Source: an uncultured Eubacteriales bacterium (lineage in GTDB: Bacteria; Bacillota; Clostridia; Christensenellales; UBA1242). From it: a stretch of 7,792 nt of DNA. The notes under the pieces are model-generated. The model saw only the letters and a list, made by a program, of their open reading frames with translations, had not been told where the DNA came from and searched no databases. Shown in pieces: positions 6,342 through 7,792 of the stretch (position 1 is the first letter of the stretch; every line of letters starts with the position of its first letter). The stretch spans positions 1-7,792 of the forward strand of contig URYH01000027.1 of the NCBI GenBank assembly GCA_900552105.1, in the 5' to 3' direction. Made by a program: the position numbers and the translations under genes.

Positions 6342-6365
6342 AATGTTTTGAAAAAACATTTTTTT
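6342..6365 (+). terminator. Plus-strand rho-independent terminator
   Basis: AATGTTTT / AAAACATT form an 8-bp stem with a GAA loop, and T residues continue past the stem. On the minus strand the stem is not followed by T, so it is directional. It closes the candidate RNA that carries repeat copy 1. Confidence 0.6.
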
Positions 6366-6475
6366 AAACTTTCCACTTTTATTGCTTCAGTTCATACCTA
6401 GTGGTTTTTCATATAAATGTGATATTTTCAATCCCAAGAATTGTGTGCTAAACTACTAGTGGTTTCTTTTGATAC

Positions 6476-6546
6476 AATATTTCTCCTTTGTGTTTTGTAT
6501 AATTTTATGTAGTACAATCTAAATACTAACACAAAAGAGAAATATT
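6476..6546 (+). repeat. Near-perfect 19-nt inverted repeat
   Basis: The arms at 6476-6494 and 6528-6546 are complementary at 18 of 19 positions (C6486 faces A6536). The 33-nt interior contains a further TTGTA/TACAA pair (6495-6499, 6513-6517), so an RNA would form a long hairpin with a 10-nt bulge. The interior also has a plus-strand TATAAT (6498-6503) without a clear -35. It may be the body of a small RNA that ends at the terminator 24 bp downstream, or a protein-binding site. Confidence 0.75.
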
Positions 6547-6569
6547 TGTTCATCGACAAACCGAAATTG

Positions 6570-6599
6570 AACCCCCAGACTATCTGGGGGTTTTCTTTT
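6570..6599 (+). terminator. GC-rich plus-strand rho-independent terminator
   Basis: AACCCCCAGA / TCTGGGGGTT form a 10-bp stem with a CTA loop, then a T-rich tract TTTTCTTTT with the first two T residues shared with the stem. The minus strand lacks a T-tract after the stem. No plus-strand protein gene precedes it, which argues for a non-coding plus-strand transcript. It stands back to back with the LRR gene's terminator. Confidence 0.85.
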
Positions 6600-6601
6600 A
6601 C

Positions 6602-6630
6602 AAAAAAAGCGAAGTGTTTCCACTTCGCTT
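6602..6630 (-). terminator. Rho-independent terminator after the LRR gene
   Basis: On the minus strand AAGCGAAGTG / CACTTCGCTT form a perfect 10-bp stem closed by a GAAA (GNRA) tetraloop, followed by a T-tract. It starts 4 bp after the stop codon at 6635-6637. Confidence 0.93.
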
Positions 6631-6634
6631 ATAG

Positions 6635-7546
6635 TTAAATTCTTCCACCATCACTGTCTTTTTGTTCGCACCATTCAAGATTTCTGGAATCAGCTTTCAA
6701 AGCATAAAATTTATTTGCTCTAAGTTCTTCGTCAAGTCGTTTTTCTTCATCTGTCATTTTTATAATTTTGCAGTCACAACCAAGAAATTCGTTTCTATAA
6801 GTTCTCATCACTTTCTCAGGAACGTCAATTCCAGCTTTGTCGCACTTTGCAAAAGCATTTTCGCCAACCCACACAAGATTTTTTGGCAAAACAAGTTTTT
6901 TGAGGTTTTTGCAACCATAAAAAGCATAGTCACATATTCCACGAACACTTTCCGGAATTTCAATCTCTTCAAGTGTGCAACAATTATAAAATGCCTTTTC
7001 ATCAATAACTTCCAAGGACTTTGGCAATTTGATTTTCCTCAAACTCTTGCAATTTTCAAAAGTCTTTGCTTCAATCATTGTCACCCCTTCTGGAATTTCA
7101 ATCTCTTCGAGTTCTTCACAAAATGCAAAAGCTCCTTGCCCAATCTTCTTTATGTCTTTGGGAAGTAAAGCACTTTTTAGTCCATTGCAACCATAAAAAC
7201 AATTTACACCAATAAAATCAACATTTTCAGGAATAACAACATTTTCAAGAGCGCAACACATTTGAAAAGCATTACTGTTTATATTTTGCAAAGTATTTGG
7301 AAATGTAATCGCTTTCAATTTATCACATTTTGCGAATGCACAAAGACCAATAGAATTCACACCTTCTGGAATTTCAATGTTCTCAATATCTGCACAACAA
7401 AACGCGCCAGTTAGTCCAAATTTCCCATGTTTTCCGTCACGGTAGCCAATCTCTTTTATTCCTCGCCAAAATCTGTTTAGATTTGTCTTTAACAACTCAA
7501 TATCTTTTTGAGTGACATGAGTCAAAATTTCACCATTTCTTTCCAT
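6635..7546 (-). CDS. BspA-like leucine-rich-repeat protein
   Basis: This 303-residue protein consists mainly of BspA-type (LRR_5) repeats. Eight full units of exactly 23 residues run from about residue 54 to 237 with the pattern LxxIxIPxxVxxIxxxAFxxCxx, with a degenerate unit on each side. A helical, charged N-terminus (1-30) and C-terminus (about 262-303) cap the solenoid. Such proteins act by binding other proteins. Many relatives are surface adhesins, but here there is no signal peptide, membrane segment or anchor, so it should stay in the cytoplasm. Units alternate between acidic PEGV-type and mostly basic PK-L-type loops, and each carries a Cys near its end. The ATG at 7546 has GGAG 5-6 nt upstream. 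The gene is a single unit with a strong promoter and terminator. Its partner and role are unknown. Confidence 0.9.
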   Translation of the reverse strand: MERNGEILTHVTQKDIELLKTNLNRFWRGIKEIGYRDGKHGKFGLTGAFCCADIENIEIPEGVNSIGLCAFAKCDKLKAITFPNTLQNINSNAFQMCCALENVVIPENVDFIGVNCFYGCNGLKSALLPKDIKKIGQGAFAFCEELEEIEIPEGVTMIEAKTFENCKSLRKIKLPKSLEVIDEKAFYNCCTLEEIEIPESVRGICDYAFYGCKNLKKLVLPKNLVWVGENAFAKCDKAGIDVPEKVMRTYRNEFLGCDCKIIKMTDEEKRLDEELRANKFYALKADSRNLEWCEQKDSDGGRI

Positions 7547-7568
7547 TTTTTCTCCATTCCTAGACTTT

Positions 7569-7597
7569 AGTATACGTTTTCAAAAACAATTTGTCAA
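7569..7597 (-). promoter_or_regulatory. Strong sigma-A promoter of the LRR gene
   Basis: On the minus strand there is a perfect TTGACA (7592-7597), a 17-bp spacer and TATACT (7569-7574). The predicted start is about 7562, giving a leader of about 16 nt with the GGAG ribosome site. It is the best promoter match in the window. Confidence 0.85.
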
Positions 7598-7734
7598 CAT
7601 GAGATATTATCAAGTAAAGCATCGACTTGATTTAAGCGGCAATAAAAGAATTAAATTATCCATGTCAACACATTTTAGCATTTCAAATTAATTTTAACAA
7701 AAGGCACAATCTTAAATAACCAACAATTTTAAAA

Positions 7735-7779
7735 ATTGAATCCTGTGCGATGGTCCTTTGAGTGAGCATCGCGAACGGC
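7735..7779 (+). repeat. 45-nt dispersed direct repeat, copy 2
   Basis: Identical over 45 bases to 6258-6302. As in copy 1, a hairpin stem overlaps its left end: here CAATTT/AAATTG (7724-7729 with 7733-7738), different in length and loop from copy 1. To the right, ACGGCAC runs into a loop ending ATTTCC at the window edge; copy 1 has GTTTCC at the same place before its closing arm. Confidence 0.95.
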
Positions 7780-7792
7780 ACATGTTATTTCC

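Larger units (their letters stand above)
6246..6365 (+). ncRNA. Candidate structured RNA containing repeat copy 1
   Basis: Read on the plus strand, this stretch folds into a row of hairpins: ATTCAAT/ATTGAAT (6246-6264), GCGATG/CATCGC with a 14-nt loop (6270-6295), ACGGCT/AGCCGT (6298-6317), ACAAAAAC/GTTTTTGT with an ATG loop (6321-6339), then a terminator (6342-6365). Two of the stems and the core between them belong to the element repeated at the right end of the window. No plus-strand gene follows, so a riboswitch is unlikely and a free-standing RNA of at least 120 nt fits best. I found no convincing plus-strand promoter, so the 5' end is unknown. The element could instead act as DNA, or as RNA on the other strand. 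I do not match it to any RNA family I know. Confidence 0.45.
6102..6634. other. Structured region without a protein gene
   Basis: I see no credible protein gene in these 533 bp; the open frames are short and lack ribosome sites. The stretch holds the promoter of the Cys-rich gene (6151-6179), the 45-nt repeat copy 1 with its hairpins (6246-6317), two plus-strand terminators (6342-6365, 6570-6599), a near-perfect inverted repeat (6476-6546), and a 10-nt direct repeat CTAGTGGTTT at 6398-6407 and 6456-6465. At the end is the minus-strand terminator of the LRR gene. The amount of ordered structure suggests RNA genes rather than spacer. Confidence 0.7.
7547..7792. other. Gene-free flank with promoter and repeat copy 2
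   Basis: No protein gene is visible in these 246 bp. They contain the LRR gene's promoter (7569-7597), about 120 bp of AT-rich sequence in which I see nothing definite, and the second copy of the 45-nt repeat, whose 3' flank is cut by the window edge. Confidence 0.7.

Noticed and set aside
6330..6366. 12-codon plus-strand reading frame (ATG in the hairpin loop)
   Set aside because: It has no ribosome site, starts in a hairpin loop and ends inside the terminator, so it is unlikely to be translated.
6476..6546. Invertible (phase-variable) promoter
   Set aside because: The segment between the inverted repeats is only 33 bp, no recombinase is nearby and no downstream gene would be switched. An RNA hairpin before a terminator fits better.
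6662..7168. Plus-strand 168-codon open frame
   Set aside because: It is antisense to the LRR repeats. Its apparent repeat pattern and Phe/Lys-rich composition come from the opposite strand, and it has no ribosome site.
6258..7779. CRISPR array
   Set aside because: There are only two copies 1.4 kb apart with a full gene between them, and no cas gene.

Overview
The window looks like a piece of chromosome from an AT-rich, Gram-positive-type bacterium of the Bacillota, probably an uncultured gut-type Clostridia-like lineage. The basis is low GC, sigma-A promoters of TTGACA/TATAAT type, GGAGG-type ribosome sites, rho-independent terminators, and a YitT-family protein, a SpoVT/AbrB regulator and BspA-type leucine-rich repeats. 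TAA, TAG and TGA all serve as stops, so the code is standard. The placement is inferred from protein families only. Every protein gene lies on the minus strand, so transcription of genes runs from high to low coordinates.

Reading in transcription order: (a) 7547-7792 is a gene-free flank holding copy 2 of a 45-nt repeat, then a strong promoter for a cytosolic BspA-like leucine-rich-repeat protein (6635-7546) that ends in a GNRA-capped terminator. (b) 6102-6634 is 533 bp without a protein gene, but it is rich in structure: copy 1 of the same 45-nt repeat, four hairpins ending in a plus-strand terminator, a near-perfect 19-nt inverted repeat, and a second, GC-rich plus-strand terminator. No plus-strand gene is there to use these terminators, so I infer one or two unannotated plus-strand RNAs. 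(c) 5376-6101 is an unrecognised Cys-rich soluble protein with its own promoter and terminator. (d) 4640-5293 is a short formate/nitrite-transporter-family channel whose promoter predicts a leaderless message. It is followed after 77 bp by a lipoprotein with a parallel beta-helix-like body (3681-4562) and a terminator. (e) 2445-3575 is a YitT-family membrane protein with its own extended -10 promoter and terminator. (f) 1-2360 is a compact regulator/exporter operon: an AbrB-like repressor candidate, an ABC ATPase and a large ABC-2-type permease that runs off the window. Its promoter has a perfect 16-bp palindrome covering the predicted transcription start, which suggests autoregulation.

The most interesting material is the pair of 45-nt identical elements (6258-6302 and 7735-7779) in the same orientation. 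Each is flanked by hairpins whose sequences differ although pairing is kept where it can be seen, and each lies upstream of the promoter of a gene of unknown or uncertain role. They look like a structured RNA or recombination/regulatory element that I cannot match to a known family.
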